Part shown: positions 26,312 to 35,767 of the stretch, piece after piece
Position numbering within the stretch: position 1 is the first letter of the stretch
How the letters are laid out: every line of letters starts with the position of its first letter
Source: Chryseobacterium sp. POL2
GTDB taxonomy: Bacteria; Bacteroidota; Bacteroidia; Flavobacteriales; Weeksellaceae
NCBI RefSeq assembly: GCF_011058315.1
Contig: NZ_CP049298.1
Coordinates: forward strand, 2,108,001-2,172,000
DNA: 64,000 nucleotides
Direction of reading: 5' to 3'
Notes under the pieces: model-generated
The model's input: the letters and a program-made list of their open reading frames with translations, nothing else
Databases searched by the model: none
What the model was told of the DNA's origin: nothing
Made by a program: the position numbers and the translations under genes

Positions 26312-27214
26312 ATGAAAAAGTTATTCAGCATATTTATTTTATTAATATTTTCAAGTTACGGACAATCTCAGGAGTTATTAGCCAACGTGCAAATCAACTA
26401 TCAACAAATAGGAGGAAGTAACGTACAGACCTATAAAACATTAGAAAAATCTTTAAAAGATTTCATCAACAATACCTCTTGGACTGGAAAAAGACTTCAA
26501 AATTTTGAAAAAATAAAATCAAATTTTGCAATTGTAATTTCGGAAAGAGCAGGAAGTACTTTTAAAGGAAGTATCGTTGTACAAGCGACACGCCCTATTT
26601 TTAACTCACAATACGACTCACCGCTTATTAACTTTAATGATACCAATTTCGGGTTTGAATATAACGAAAACGAAAACCTGGTGTTCAATGAAAGACAGTT
26701 TTCTGGGAAAAATTTAATTGACGTAGTAAGTTTTTATGTGTATGTAATTTTGGGTTATGATGGTGATAGTTTTAAAGTAAAAGGCGGTCAACCATGGTTT
26801 GATAAAGCTTTGAAAATCTCCCAAAATTCGATGAATAACAACTATGCAGGTTGGTCGCAAGTTGAAGGTCTTAGATCTCGTGGCGCATTGATTGATGCCA
26901 TCCAAAACGAGAACAACTCTACTTTGAGAAATGCATTCTATACCTATCACAGAATTGGTCTTGATAATTTGGCTAAAACCGACCAAACGCCCGCTAAGAA
27001 GAATATTGCTGATGCGTTGCTGACGTTGAAAGTTTATGAAAACAACTTCCAAATGAATCCTGCTTTCAACCTTTTTATCGATACCAAGAAAAACGAAATA
27101 TTCAGCATTTTTGACAGCAACAACAACGGCTCTGTCAATATGAATGATCTAAAACAATTGATGTCGATGTTCGCACCAAATGAAATTGACACAAAATGGA
27201 ATAAGTGGAAATAA
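26312..27214 (+). CDS. DUF4835 secreted protein
   Basis: A 300-residue protein with a clear signal peptide (MKKLFSIFILLIFSSYGQSQ) and no further membrane segment, so it is periplasmic or outer-membrane associated. The order ELLANVQINYQQIGGSN, FVISERAGSTFKGSIVVQATRPIFNSQYDSPL and DVVSFYVYVILGYDGDSFKV matches the Bacteroidota family DUF4835 (function unknown). It lies between coaBC and recN on the same strand (25 bp before recN), an arrangement conserved in related genomes from general knowledge. Confidence 0.87.
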   Translation: MKKLFSIFILLIFSSYGQSQELLANVQINYQQIGGSNVQTYKTLEKSLKDFINNTSWTGKRLQNFEKIKSNFAIVISERAGSTFKGSIVVQATRPIFNSQYDSPLINFNDTNFGFEYNENENLVFNERQFSGKNLIDVVSFYVYVILGYDGDSFKVKGGQPWFDKALKISQNSMNNNYAGWSQVEGLRSRGALIDAIQNENNSTLRNAFYTYHRIGLDNLAKTDQTPAKKNIADALLTLKVYENNFQMNPAFNLFIDTKKNEIFSIFDSNNNGSVNMNDLKQLMSMFAPNEIDTKWNKWK

Positions 27215-27238
27215 GCGTTCACAGACGAAAATTATTTT

Positions 27239-28891
27239 ATGCTTTCAAGAATTATAATTCAGAATTTTGCGCTGATTGACCATCTTGACATCCAGCTTCA
27301 CAAAGCAATGGAAGTCATAACAGGAGAAACTGGTGCGGGAAAATCTATTATACTGGGTGCTTTGCGCCTTATTATGGGCGAACGCGCCGATCTAAAATCC
27401 ATTAGCAACACCGACAAAAAATGTCTTGTAGAAGCACATTTCAGCATTAAGGAAGATTTTAAAAGCTTTTTTGATGAACAAGATTTGGACTTCGATGTTG
27501 ACACCATTATTCGTCGTGAGATTTTGGCAAGTGGAAAATCACGCGCTTTTGTCAACGACGTTCCTGTAACGTTGGATATTTTGAAAGACTTATCTTCGAA
27601 ACTTATTGACATCCATTCTCAGTTCGAAACGTCGCAATTATTTACCGAAGATTATCAGTTTCAAATATTAGATTCGGTATCAAAGAATCAAAAAGAGCTA
27701 GAAATTTATCAATCAAATTTCAGTCAATATCAAGCATTAAAACGTCAACTTCAAACGCTGAAACAGCAATTTGCGGAGGCACACAAAGAGGCAGATTATA
27801 AAAATTTCTTACTCAATGAGCTGAACGAATTGCAGTTGGATCAAATTGATTTTAAACAACTTCAAGATGAATTAAGCCTGCAAGAAAATGCAGAATTTAT
27901 ATCGGAAAATTTAGGTCAAATCATCCAGAAGTTCCATCAGGAAGAACTTGGTGTACTTTCACATTTTTTGGAAGCGAAACAAAAACTTCAAAAAATAAGC
28001 GATGTTTCACCAAAGTTTGAAGAACTACAAAAACGTTTTGACGAATCTTATTTTGAAATTAAAGATATTCTTCAAGACTTAGAATCAGAGCTTGAAAAAG
28101 TTGAGATAGATCCTGCAGCTTTGGCAGAAATGCTACAACAAACCAATCTGATAAACGCTTTATTTCTAAAACATCAGGTTACAGAGGTCGAAGCTTTGGT
28201 AGGAGTCCGAAACCAATTGGAAAAAGAGCAATCGGGTTTTCAGCATTTGGAGGAAGAAATCGCAGAAATAGAATCCAAGATTTTAAAACTCGAAAAAACT
28301 TTAGAAAAAGAAGCTAAAGAACTTTCGAAACTGCGGGAAAAAGGCACCCCGAATTTGGTTGAACAAATCGAAACTTTATTAAAACAATTAGGTCTGGAAA
28401 AGGCGAAAATCGGCATCGAATTAACTGAATCTTCCCAATATAATGTTTTCGGAAAGGAACATATCCAAATCCTTTTCCAAGCCAACTCTGGTTTTCCTAT
28501 GAAGCCTATCCATACGGCCATTTCTGGTGGAGAACGTTCTCGCGTGATGTTAGCCATTAAGAAAGTCCTGGCAGAACATAGCAATTTACCAACTTTAATT
28601 CTTGATGAAATTGATACGGGTGTTTCTGGACGTGTTGCGGAAGAAATTGGAAAAGTAATGTACGATATGGGTAAAAATATGCAACTAATTGTCATAACAC
28701 ACCTTGCACAAGTAGCGGCAAAAGCCGACCACCATTATAAAGTCACCAAAATGGATGTTGACGGATTGACGCGTTCTAACATCATACCACTTAGCGATGA
28801 CGAACGTCTGCATGAAATTGCACAACTACTTTCTGGAAGTACTGTAACGCAAGCGGCTATTTCCCAAGCCAAAGAATTAATGAATATCTAA
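27239..28891 (+). CDS. recN: DNA repair protein RecN
   Basis: SMC-like ATPase in double-strand break repair. The 550 residues contain the N-terminal LSRIIIQNFALIDHLDI, Walker A GETGAGKS (29-36), a central coiled coil (about 150-365, with a Glu/Lys/Gln-rich heptad pattern), and the C-terminal signature ISGGERSRVMLAIK with Walker B LPTLILDEIDTGVSG, then ITHLAQVAAKADHHYKVTK. Length equals the family norm. A strong bidirectional terminator follows. Confidence 0.97.
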   Translation: MLSRIIIQNFALIDHLDIQLHKAMEVITGETGAGKSIILGALRLIMGERADLKSISNTDKKCLVEAHFSIKEDFKSFFDEQDLDFDVDTIIRREILASGKSRAFVNDVPVTLDILKDLSSKLIDIHSQFETSQLFTEDYQFQILDSVSKNQKELEIYQSNFSQYQALKRQLQTLKQQFAEAHKEADYKNFLLNELNELQLDQIDFKQLQDELSLQENAEFISENLGQIIQKFHQEELGVLSHFLEAKQKLQKISDVSPKFEELQKRFDESYFEIKDILQDLESELEKVEIDPAALAEMLQQTNLINALFLKHQVTEVEALVGVRNQLEKEQSGFQHLEEEIAEIESKILKLEKTLEKEAKELSKLREKGTPNLVEQIETLLKQLGLEKAKIGIELTESSQYNVFGKEHIQILFQANSGFPMKPIHTAISGGERSRVMLAIKKVLAEHSNLPTLILDEIDTGVSGRVAEEIGKVMYDMGKNMQLIVITHLAQVAAKADHHYKVTKMDVDGLTRSNIIPLSDDERLHEIAQLLSGSTVTQAAISQAKELMNI

Positions 28892-28904
28892 ATTTATTCA
28901 CAAT

Positions 28905-28936
28905 AAAAGCTTCCAAAATTTGGAAGCTTTTTTATG
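28905..28936. terminator. Bidirectional terminator between recN and bacilliredoxin
   Basis: AAAAGCTTCCAAA pairs with TTTGGAAGCTTTT, flanked by A residues on one side and a six-T tract on the other. It serves recN (plus) and the bacilliredoxin gene (minus). Confidence 0.88.
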
Positions 28937-28954
28937 TTACTATAGCTTTTATTC

Positions 28955-29365
28955 TTAACAATATTCGTTATAAGCAGCTTGCAAGTTAGCAGCAATTGCT
29001 CCTGCTGGATTACCTTCGATATGGTGACGCTCTAACATGTGTACCAGTTCTCCATCTTTAAACAATGCGATGCATGGTGACGATGGTGGAAATGGTGCTA
29101 ACAATTTTCTAGCTTCTGCAACAGCTTCTGTATCGAAACCTGCAAAAGCAGTTACCAAATGATCGGGCTTTTTGTCACCTGTTAAAGAATAAACTGCTCC
29201 TGGTCTTGCTGCTCCTGCTGCACAACCACAAACAGAATTAATCATTAATAATGTTGTCCCCGACTGCTTAAGCGCTTGGTCAACTTGTTCTGGTGTTGTT
29301 AAATCTTCAAAGCCTTTATCGGTAAGCTCTGCCTTCATTGGCATTACTAAATCTGCTGGATACAT
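28955..29365 (-). CDS. BrxA/BrxB-type bacilliredoxin
   Basis: A 136-residue YphP/YqiW-family protein with a thioredoxin-like fold. The characteristic CGC motif is Cys46-Gly47-Cys48 in MINSVCGCAAGAARPG. Family members reduce bacillithiol-mixed disulfides in Firmicutes; several Bacteroidota also make bacillithiol, so that role is plausible here but not shown. It stands alone, with a -7 box at 29388-29395. Confidence 0.92.
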   Translation of the reverse strand: MYPADLVMPMKAELTDKGFEDLTTPEQVDQALKQSGTTLLMINSVCGCAAGAARPGAVYSLTGDKKPDHLVTAFAGFDTEAVAEARKLLAPFPPSSPCIALFKDGELVHMLERHHIEGNPAGAIAANLQAAYNEYC

Positions 29366-29387
29366 AATATTTATATTTTAGTTTAAC

Positions 29388-29395
29388 AAAGATAT
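29388..29395 (-). promoter_or_regulatory. Candidate -7 box of the bacilliredoxin gene
   Basis: Read on the minus strand: TATCTTTG, a TAnnTTTG match 23 bp upstream of the ATG. No -33 TTG at the usual distance. Confidence 0.45.
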
Positions 29396-29470
29396 TGATT
29401 AATATCGAATTTTAATATTGACTTAGGTTATCAAAATAATGCCAAAAATCTATTGCGACAAAATGGCGTA

Positions 29471-29502
29471 AAAAACCCAATTCTAAGATTTAGAATTGGG
29501 TT
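29471..29502 (-). terminator. Terminator at the end of the dcw/YqeY transcript
   Basis: AACCCAATTCTAA and TTAGAATTGGGTT form a perfect 13-bp stem around GAT. Read on the minus strand it is followed by TTTT, so it ends the GatB/YqeY gene and likely the whole minus-strand cluster coming from mraZ. Confidence 0.88.
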
Positions 29503-29594
29503 CCATTAATCAAATCGATATGCAAAATTTGGATATCCTTATTTTAGTTGTTGGTTGATAATTCTGTTAATTACCAATAAACCAACAAGGCTTT

Positions 29595-30041
29595 TTAGGA
29601 AAGTAATTTTTTAGCCATAGTCGAGATGCTTTTCCCATCTGACTTTCCGGCTAGCTCTTTGGATGCAACACCCATTACTTTTCCTAAGTCTTTGGCACCT
29701 TCGGCACCTGTTGTAGCGATAATACGCTTGATTTCAGTTTCCAATTCTTCTTCGGAAAGCTGTTCTGGTAAAAACTTCTTAATCACTTTGGATTGTTGTG
29801 CTTCTACTTCTGCTAGGTCCATACGATTTTGCGCTGAAAATTGATCATAAGAATCTTTTCTTTGTTTAATCATTCTTTGCAAAATTGCAATTTCTTGTTC
29901 TTGGGAAACATCTGCACCTTTGTGCTCTGTTTTTAGCAAAAGAATCTGTGCTTTCACTGCGCGTAAAGAATCCAGAGCAACTCTGTCTTTCTCTTTCATC
30001 GCAGTTTTCATCGCGTCTGTTATTTTTTGTTCTAAACTCAT
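29595..30041 (-). CDS. GatB/YqeY domain protein
   Basis: A 148-residue helical protein of the YqeY family, related to the tail domain of the GatB amidotransferase subunit that contacts tRNA. It begins MSLEQKITDAMKTAMKEKDR and contains LRAVKAQILLLKTE, AILQRMIKQRKDSYDQF and DLGKVMGVASKELAGKSDG. I chose the ATG at 30039-30041. An in-frame ATG six codons upstream would overlap the ftsZ stop by 8 bp and adds non-conserved residues. The gene directly follows ftsZ, a linkage typical for Bacteroidota. Confidence 0.92.
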   Translation of the reverse strand: MSLEQKITDAMKTAMKEKDRVALDSLRAVKAQILLLKTEHKGADVSQEQEIAILQRMIKQRKDSYDQFSAQNRMDLAEVEAQQSKVIKKFLPEQLSEEELETEIKRIIATTGAEGAKDLGKVMGVASKELAGKSDGKSISTMAKKLLS

Positions 30042-30051
30042 TGTTATGAAA

Positions 30052-31962
30052 TTAGTCAACGTCTTTATTCAAAAATTTGTTTTCACGAAGCTGTACTCTC
30101 CCATTGTTATCGCTCAAAAAATTGTTGATACTGTTATCGGAGGCATTGTTGCCATCGATATCAATATTTTTTCTTTTGAATGCCGGAATGCTCTCAAACT
30201 CTTCAGCATAGTCAAATTTTTGGTAACGAGAGTTAAACTCTTTCAGTTTGTTTCTTCTCTCCAAAATTTTATTCGATTCTGCTGTTTTGTTGATGAAAGT
30301 GAATTCATCTTCCTGCTCTTCCACAAATGGTTTTTCGGCAGCTTTTGGTTCTTCAAAATTGTAGAGCATTTCTGGTTGAGGAACTTCTATTTTGAGCTCT
30401 TCCTCAATTGCTACTATCTCTTGTACAACTTCAACTTTTTCAACTTTATTAATGATTGGCTCCGCTTCTTCTTCTTGATGTACAAACATCTCTTCATTCT
30501 GAATCGGCTCATTAATTACAAAATTAATTTCAACTGGTTTTTCTTCGTTATTAACTTGGATACTGTGTTGATTATTAATTTTATTTTCGATCTCAAAAGT
30601 AAAAGCTTCCGCTTCTAAATCCTCGATAGGACTAAACTCTTCCTCCTCGTCATAGTTGAAAAGGTTAAAATCCTGAGGTGCTTCTGATTGCTCCCAATTT
30701 TGGTTGAAGCTTTCGGATTCTTCTTTTTCGAAAAACTTAACTTCCTGAGGAACTTCTTCTACAGCAGTTCCGGCGAAAGTATTAGTTGGAAAATTGGGAG
30801 TTGAAAAATCCTCATCATCTTCTAGGCGGAATACGTTGCGTCCTGTGCTAACGCCATCTTCTGCATCTTTTTCAGCTCTTGTTTTGAAAGGCGAATCTGT
30901 GCGTTTTGGCAAAGAAGATTCTCGATCTTCAAGAAGGTTATATTTGATGGTTTCTGTTGTGCCAGAGTGTTTGATGTTATCATTAGAAAAACCTGTTGCG
31001 ATAACCAATACGCTGATGCTCTCACCCAATTCTTCATCCGACCCAACCCCGAAGATAATCTCTGCTGTGTTGCCGGCTTCTCTCTGGATATAATCGTTGA
31101 TAAGTCCGATTTCGTCCATTGTTGCTTCTTCGTTTCCAGAACGAATCAATAGTAAAACGTCTTTGGCCCCAGTGATTTTGTTGTCATTTAATAACGGAGA
31201 ATCCAAAGCTTTTTTAACCGCTTCTTCTGCTCTATTTTCGCCTTGTGCCGCGCCTGTTGACATCAATGCAGTTCCTGAATTCTGAAGGACAGATTTCGCA
31301 TCACGGAAGTCGATATTGATATCGAAATAACCTGTAATAACTTCTGCCATACCTTTTGCAGCGTTGGTCAAAACTTCATCGGCTTTTAAAAATCCTGTTT
31401 TGAATCCTAAGTTCCCGAACTGTTGTCTTAATTTATCATTATTAATAACAATCAACGAGTCAACGTTATTTCTAAGTTTTTCTAAACCTTGTTCTGCCTG
31501 ATCAAGTCTTCTTCTACCTTCAAAACTAAAAGGCACCGTCACAATACCTACGGTAAGAATTCCCATTTCTTTTGCAACTTTTGCAATAACTGGCGCCGCA
31601 CCTGTACCAGTACCGCCACCCATACCCGCTGTAATAAAGACCATTTTGGTATTTTGTCCCATTGCAGCTTTGATGTCGTCGATACTTTCGATAGCTGCTT
31701 TTTCGCCAACTTCTGGATCAGCTCCAGCACCCAATCCTTCGGTTGTAGAAGTCCCTAACTGTACTTTGTTAGCCACTGGGTTATTATCGAGAGTTTGTGA
31801 ATCTGTATTGCAAATAACGAAGTCTACGCCCAAAATACCTTTCTCGTACATGTGCTTCAGAGCGTTGTTACCTCCGCCTCCAACACCAATAACTTTGATG
31901 ATCGAGGAGTTGCCTTTTGGCAGGTCAAATGAAAATCCTTGGTTGTTATTTATATTTTCCAT
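30052..31962 (-). CDS. ftsZ: Cell division protein FtsZ with long C-terminal extension
   Basis: Tubulin-like GTPase that forms the Z-ring. The GTPase core (about 15-330) has IKVIGVGGGGNNALKHM, the signature GGGTGTG (115-121) and the NNDKLRQQFG region. The protein is 636 residues against about 380-400 in E. coli: the extra 300 residues are a long, acidic, Glu/Phe/Asn-rich linker. Near the end, IPAFKRKNI (592-600) resembles the conserved C-terminal peptide that binds FtsA, but 36 further residues follow, ending ENKFLNKDVD. It lies 58 bp after ftsA. Confidence 0.97.
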   Translation of the reverse strand: MENINNNQGFSFDLPKGNSSIIKVIGVGGGGNNALKHMYEKGILGVDFVICNTDSQTLDNNPVANKVQLGTSTTEGLGAGADPEVGEKAAIESIDDIKAAMGQNTKMVFITAGMGGGTGTGAAPVIAKVAKEMGILTVGIVTVPFSFEGRRRLDQAEQGLEKLRNNVDSLIVINNDKLRQQFGNLGFKTGFLKADEVLTNAAKGMAEVITGYFDINIDFRDAKSVLQNSGTALMSTGAAQGENRAEEAVKKALDSPLLNDNKITGAKDVLLLIRSGNEEATMDEIGLINDYIQREAGNTAEIIFGVGSDEELGESISVLVIATGFSNDNIKHSGTTETIKYNLLEDRESSLPKRTDSPFKTRAEKDAEDGVSTGRNVFRLEDDEDFSTPNFPTNTFAGTAVEEVPQEVKFFEKEESESFNQNWEQSEAPQDFNLFNYDEEEEFSPIEDLEAEAFTFEIENKINNQHSIQVNNEEKPVEINFVINEPIQNEEMFVHQEEEAEPIINKVEKVEVVQEIVAIEEELKIEVPQPEMLYNFEEPKAAEKPFVEEQEDEFTFINKTAESNKILERRNKLKEFNSRYQKFDYAEEFESIPAFKRKNIDIDGNNASDNSINNFLSDNNGRVQLRENKFLNKDVD

Positions 31963-32020
31963 TGTTACAATTTTTATAATGTTCCGCTTGATTATTTAAA
32001 AATAAAATTAAGCTCCTAAT

Positions 32021-33388
32021 TTATTCTACTTCTTCAAAGAATTTTTTAACTTTTTCTAAAATCGATTGCCCGAAAGTTTGTTTTCCTTCGTTAGATTTTT
32101 GCTTAGGTTTTTCGATTTCTTCTACATCTGGCAGTTCCATATTTTGGATTGGTACTTCGACTGTTGTCTCGTCAACCTTGACTGTTGCAACCACTTCTTC
32201 CACCTCTTCATTCGATGATTTTTTATCACGAATTTTAAGACTTTCCATCAACAATCCTATTGAGGTTGCATATTCTGGACCTTTTAGTTGTTGATTTTTA
32301 TCATTACTAACATACTCGTTAGAAAAACCAATTCTGGAATCAAAACCTGTGATATAATTTGCTAATTGTCTCAGGTGTTTTAGGTTGGACCCGCCACCTG
32401 TTAAGACAATACCGGCAATCAATTTCTTTTTCTGTTCGAATGCACCGTAAGCTTTTAGTTCGGTATTTACCATTTCTAAAATTTCTTCAACGCGAGCATT
32501 AACAATCTGCGCCAAAACTTTCAGTGAAATTTCTTTATCTGGACGCCCATGCAAACCAGGAATGGTTACATAGGTGCTATCTTTTTCTAATTCTGGAACT
32601 GCAGATCCGAATTTAACCTTTAGTTGTTCTGCATGTTTTTCGATGATAGAACATCCTTCTTTGATATCGTCTGTAATAATACCACCTCCGTAAGGGATAA
32701 CACAAGTGTGGCGGATAATATTATCTTTAAAAATAGCGATGTCTGTAGTACCACCACCGATGTCAACAATCGCAACCCCCGCTTCTTTTTCTTCTTTGGT
32801 AAGAACAGCTTCCGAAGATGCCAAAGGTTCTAAAGTTAATGCCTCCATCTCTAAACCAGCTTCGCGAACACATCTTACAATATTACGAATAGAGCCCATC
32901 TGGCCGACTACCACATGGAAGTTAGCTTCTAAACGTTTGCCATGCATACCGATTGGCTCTTGGATTTCTCCTTCAGAATCGACTTTGTATTCTTGTGGAA
33001 GAACATGAATGATTTCTTCACCTGGAAGCATAACCAACTTACGAACTTGATCCTTAAGTGCTTCGATATCATCGTCTGTAATGTACTTATCCGGATGTTC
33101 TCGCATGATATAATCCGAATGTTGTAAAGAACGGATATGTTTTCCAGCAATGCCAACTGTAACTTTCCGAATAGAAACACCAGAGCTGGTCTCCGCCTTT
33201 TGTATCGCGGCTTTGATAGAGCCTATCGTCTGTGCAATGTTGTTAACAATCCCTTTGTGAACGCCGAGACTTTTTGCTTTTCCTACGCCGAGGATCTCAA
33301 TCTTTCCTCGGTCGTTGCGTCTGCCAACAATGGCGACAATCTTAGTTGTCCCAATGTCCAGACCTACTGAATACTCGTGATTTTCCAT
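32021..33388 (-). CDS. ftsA: Cell division protein FtsA
   Basis: Actin-like protein that tethers FtsZ to the membrane. The 455 residues begin MENHEYSVGLDIGTTKIVAIVG (phosphate-1 loop), have SSGVSIRKVTVGIAGKHI in the 1C domain region, VAIVDIGGGTTDIAIFKDN (phosphate-2) and IVLTGGGSNLKHL (adenosine motif). The final residues SILEKVKKFFEE are an amphipathic membrane-targeting helix. A Glu/Val-rich linker precedes it. It sits 23 bp after ftsQ. Confidence 0.97.
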   Translation of the reverse strand: MENHEYSVGLDIGTTKIVAIVGRRNDRGKIEILGVGKAKSLGVHKGIVNNIAQTIGSIKAAIQKAETSSGVSIRKVTVGIAGKHIRSLQHSDYIMREHPDKYITDDDIEALKDQVRKLVMLPGEEIIHVLPQEYKVDSEGEIQEPIGMHGKRLEANFHVVVGQMGSIRNIVRCVREAGLEMEALTLEPLASSEAVLTKEEKEAGVAIVDIGGGTTDIAIFKDNIIRHTCVIPYGGGIITDDIKEGCSIIEKHAEQLKVKFGSAVPELEKDSTYVTIPGLHGRPDKEISLKVLAQIVNARVEEILEMVNTELKAYGAFEQKKKLIAGIVLTGGGSNLKHLRQLANYITGFDSRIGFSNEYVSNDKNQQLKGPEYATSIGLLMESLKIRDKKSSNEEVEEVVATVKVDETTVEVPIQNMELPDVEEIEKPKQKSNEGKQTFGQSILEKVKKFFEEVE

Positions 33389-33411
33389 TTTTTATGCTCG
33401 ATTTGATTTTT

Positions 33412-34356
33412 TTATTCTACTATTACTTTTGCTTTTTTCTTAGGTTCTTCTTTTTTAGGAGAAGCTTTTTGTTGTGTTTTTTGTTTTTCTTCTTTTTTAG
33501 GTTCTTTTTTTGGCTTTGCAACTGTTGCCTTTGGTTTGGCTTCAGGCTTCGCGACTTCTTCTTTTTTTTCTAATCTTGCCAAAGGTTTTTCCAAAGCTTT
33601 TTCTTGTGCTTTAAGAACACTATCATTTTCTTTAAAATAAGGATTGAGTGTTGCTACAATCTGATTATTGTATTTCACAGAAATTCTTTTGTACTTTTCT
33701 GGATTCTGATACACCAAATATTTTTCAACAAAAGTTTTGAAACCCTTTACTTTAAAATCGATATTATTAAGATCGCCAATCTCAACTTTATAATGACCTT
33801 CGCTGGTCAAAAGACTGTAATCGCCATCGTATTTTGAGATTCCTATAAAATATTTTTTACTAAAATCATCTTTGTTGATCTTTTCTACAAGATTGCTCAG
33901 CGCGGCGTATTCATCTTTTTTCACGTTCCCTGAAACCAACAAACACGGATAGGAATAATTTCTTGAAATCGGAAACTCTACACCTTTAGCATCTACGTAA
34001 AAATCTCGTCCTTCTTTCTGCAGTCTAAACACAGGAACCCTTTGTTTAACATCAACATTCAAAGTACCATTAAGATCCAAATAAACATTGGCGCTATCTA
34101 CAAAATCGTTTTTGTTAAGTTTTTCCTCAAGTTTTGGGATGTCCAATGTTCCTATTTTATTTTCTGGATTGTATTTTTTGATTAAATCCGAAACTTCATT
34201 TTCTGAAATAAAATATACAGAAGTCGCATCGTTATTCAGCTTAATTTTAGACTCAGACACAGATTTTTCACTGAAACGTTTCAAAGAGAAACTCAGCAGA
34301 AAAACCAGTATTCCTACGGTTACTAAAATTTTTAATATTCTGTATTTATTCTTCAT
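33412..34356 (-). CDS. ftsQ: Cell division protein FtsQ/DivIB with Lys-rich C-terminal tail
   Basis: Single-pass divisome protein. A cytoplasmic start MKNKYRILKI is followed by one membrane helix (about 9-25) and a POTRA/beta domain region with VYFISENEVSDLIKKYNPENKIG and VDVKQRVPVFRLQKEGRDFYVDAKGVEFPIS. The last 65 residues (about 250-314) are low-complexity, almost entirely Lys, Glu, Ala and Pro, with repeats such as KPKKEPKKEEKQK. This tail is predicted to be periplasmic and is absent from E. coli FtsQ. It is 28 bp after murC and 23 bp before ftsA. Confidence 0.92.
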   Translation of the reverse strand: MKNKYRILKILVTVGILVFLLSFSLKRFSEKSVSESKIKLNNDATSVYFISENEVSDLIKKYNPENKIGTLDIPKLEEKLNKNDFVDSANVYLDLNGTLNVDVKQRVPVFRLQKEGRDFYVDAKGVEFPISRNYSYPCLLVSGNVKKDEYAALSNLVEKINKDDFSKKYFIGISKYDGDYSLLTSEGHYKVEIGDLNNIDFKVKGFKTFVEKYLVYQNPEKYKRISVKYNNQIVATLNPYFKENDSVLKAQEKALEKPLARLEKKEEVAKPEAKPKATVAKPKKEPKKEEKQKTQQKASPKKEEPKKKAKVIVE

Positions 34357-34383
34357 TCTATTTAGCTTAATGCATGTAAAAAA

Positions 34384-35748
34384 TTACACTTTTACATTAT
34401 TAATCCATTCCATAATTGGATCGTACAAAGTGTCGATATTCCCAGCACCAACGGTCAATAAAATATCGAAATCTCTTTCTTTAATTTTGTCAAAACTTTC
34501 AGCAAGGCTCACCACTTCTTTGTTGTGTGTATCTACTTTTTCCGCCAACCAAGAAGACGTCACACCGGGATAATTCTCCTGAAGTTCGCGTGCTGGATAA
34601 ATCTCTAACAGCAAAAGATCGTCACCATTCGCCAAACTTTTCGCAAAATCATCAGCAAAATCTCTTGTTCTGCTGAACAAATGCGGTTGGAAAGCAATCA
34701 ACAATTTTTTGTTGGGGTAAAAGGTTTTAATAGAACCAATTACGGCATTCAGCTCCGTTGGATGGTGCGCGTAGTCGTCGATATAGATTTTTCCGTTGTC
34801 AAAAATATGTTTGGTATAACGTCTTTTGATGCCTTTAAAATCGGTTATTGCGTTTTTCAAAACATCGAAAGAAACGCCCATTTTGCTCAAAATCGCTAGC
34901 GACACTGTCGCGTTTTCAACATTGTGAATACCTGGAATTTCCCAAACAAAATCTGCAATCGTTTCTGTCGGCGTATGGAAATCAAAATAAATTTTGTCGT
35001 GATCCATTCGCAAATTATCCGAATAGTAATCGGCCTCTTCATTGACTGCATAGGTTACATGCGGACGACCAATATCCAATCCTTTTCTCGCAAAAATCTG
35101 TTGGTCTTCTGGCACCAAAGCGGCAAACTCGCGGAAGCCTTCTTCGATATGACTACGGTCGCCGTAAATATCCAAATGGTCAGCATCCATGGACGTTACA
35201 ACCGCCCAATCTGGGGAAAGATTGAGGAAGCTTCTATCATATTCATCCGCTTCTACAACAGACAATTCATTACCGTTGTACAGAAAATTGGATTTAAAGT
35301 TTTCTGAAATTCCACCCAGAAAAGCAGAAAAGGGCAAATCTGCTTCTTTACACAAATGCGAAATTAGAGTTGATGTCGTGGTCTTACCATGTGTCCCTGC
35401 AACGGCAATACACTGCGTATCTTCGGTTACCAGACCTAAAACTTTTGCCCGTTTATGAATCGTGAATCCGCTTTCTTTGAAATAATCTAAAATTCCCAAA
35501 GTTTTAATCGCGGGCGTGTAAATCACCAATGTATCTTGACTAGACAATTGTTTAATTCTGTCATCGATGTTATCTTCAAAACTAATGTCAATACCTTCTG
35601 CCATTAGTTGTGTCGTCAATTTGGTATTGGTTTTATCGTAACCCAAAACCTCTCTGCCAGAAGCATGGAAATATCTCGCCAAAGCGCTCATCCCAATACC
35701 TCCGATACCGATGAAATAAAAATGTTTGAATGTATTTAGATAATTCAT
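34384..35748 (-). CDS. murC: UDP-N-acetylmuramate--L-alanine ligase
   Basis: Adds L-Ala to UDP-MurNAc, the first amino acid of the peptidoglycan stem. The 454 residues show the Rossmann start HFYFIGIGGIGMSALARYF, ATP loop GTHGKTTT (118-125), VVEADEYDRSFLNLSP and DDYAHHPTEL. Length and motif order are normal. It is followed by ftsQ and preceded by murG (19 bp gap), the standard dcw order. Confidence 0.97.
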   Translation of the reverse strand: MNYLNTFKHFYFIGIGGIGMSALARYFHASGREVLGYDKTNTKLTTQLMAEGIDISFEDNIDDRIKQLSSQDTLVIYTPAIKTLGILDYFKESGFTIHKRAKVLGLVTEDTQCIAVAGTHGKTTTSTLISHLCKEADLPFSAFLGGISENFKSNFLYNGNELSVVEADEYDRSFLNLSPDWAVVTSMDADHLDIYGDRSHIEEGFREFAALVPEDQQIFARKGLDIGRPHVTYAVNEEADYYSDNLRMDHDKIYFDFHTPTETIADFVWEIPGIHNVENATVSLAILSKMGVSFDVLKNAITDFKGIKRRYTKHIFDNGKIYIDDYAHHPTELNAVIGSIKTFYPNKKLLIAFQPHLFSRTRDFADDFAKSLANGDDLLLLEIYPARELQENYPGVTSSWLAEKVDTHNKEVVSLAESFDKIKERDFDILLTVGAGNIDTLYDPIMEWINNVKV

Positions 35749-35767
35749 TTTATATTTTGTCCGAAGA

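Noticed and set aside
29920-30618. Plus-strand open frame of 232 codons antisense to ftsZ
   Set aside because: Phe/Leu/Ile-rich translation is the mirror of the Glu/Asn-rich FtsZ linker on the other strand. No start context or family resemblance.
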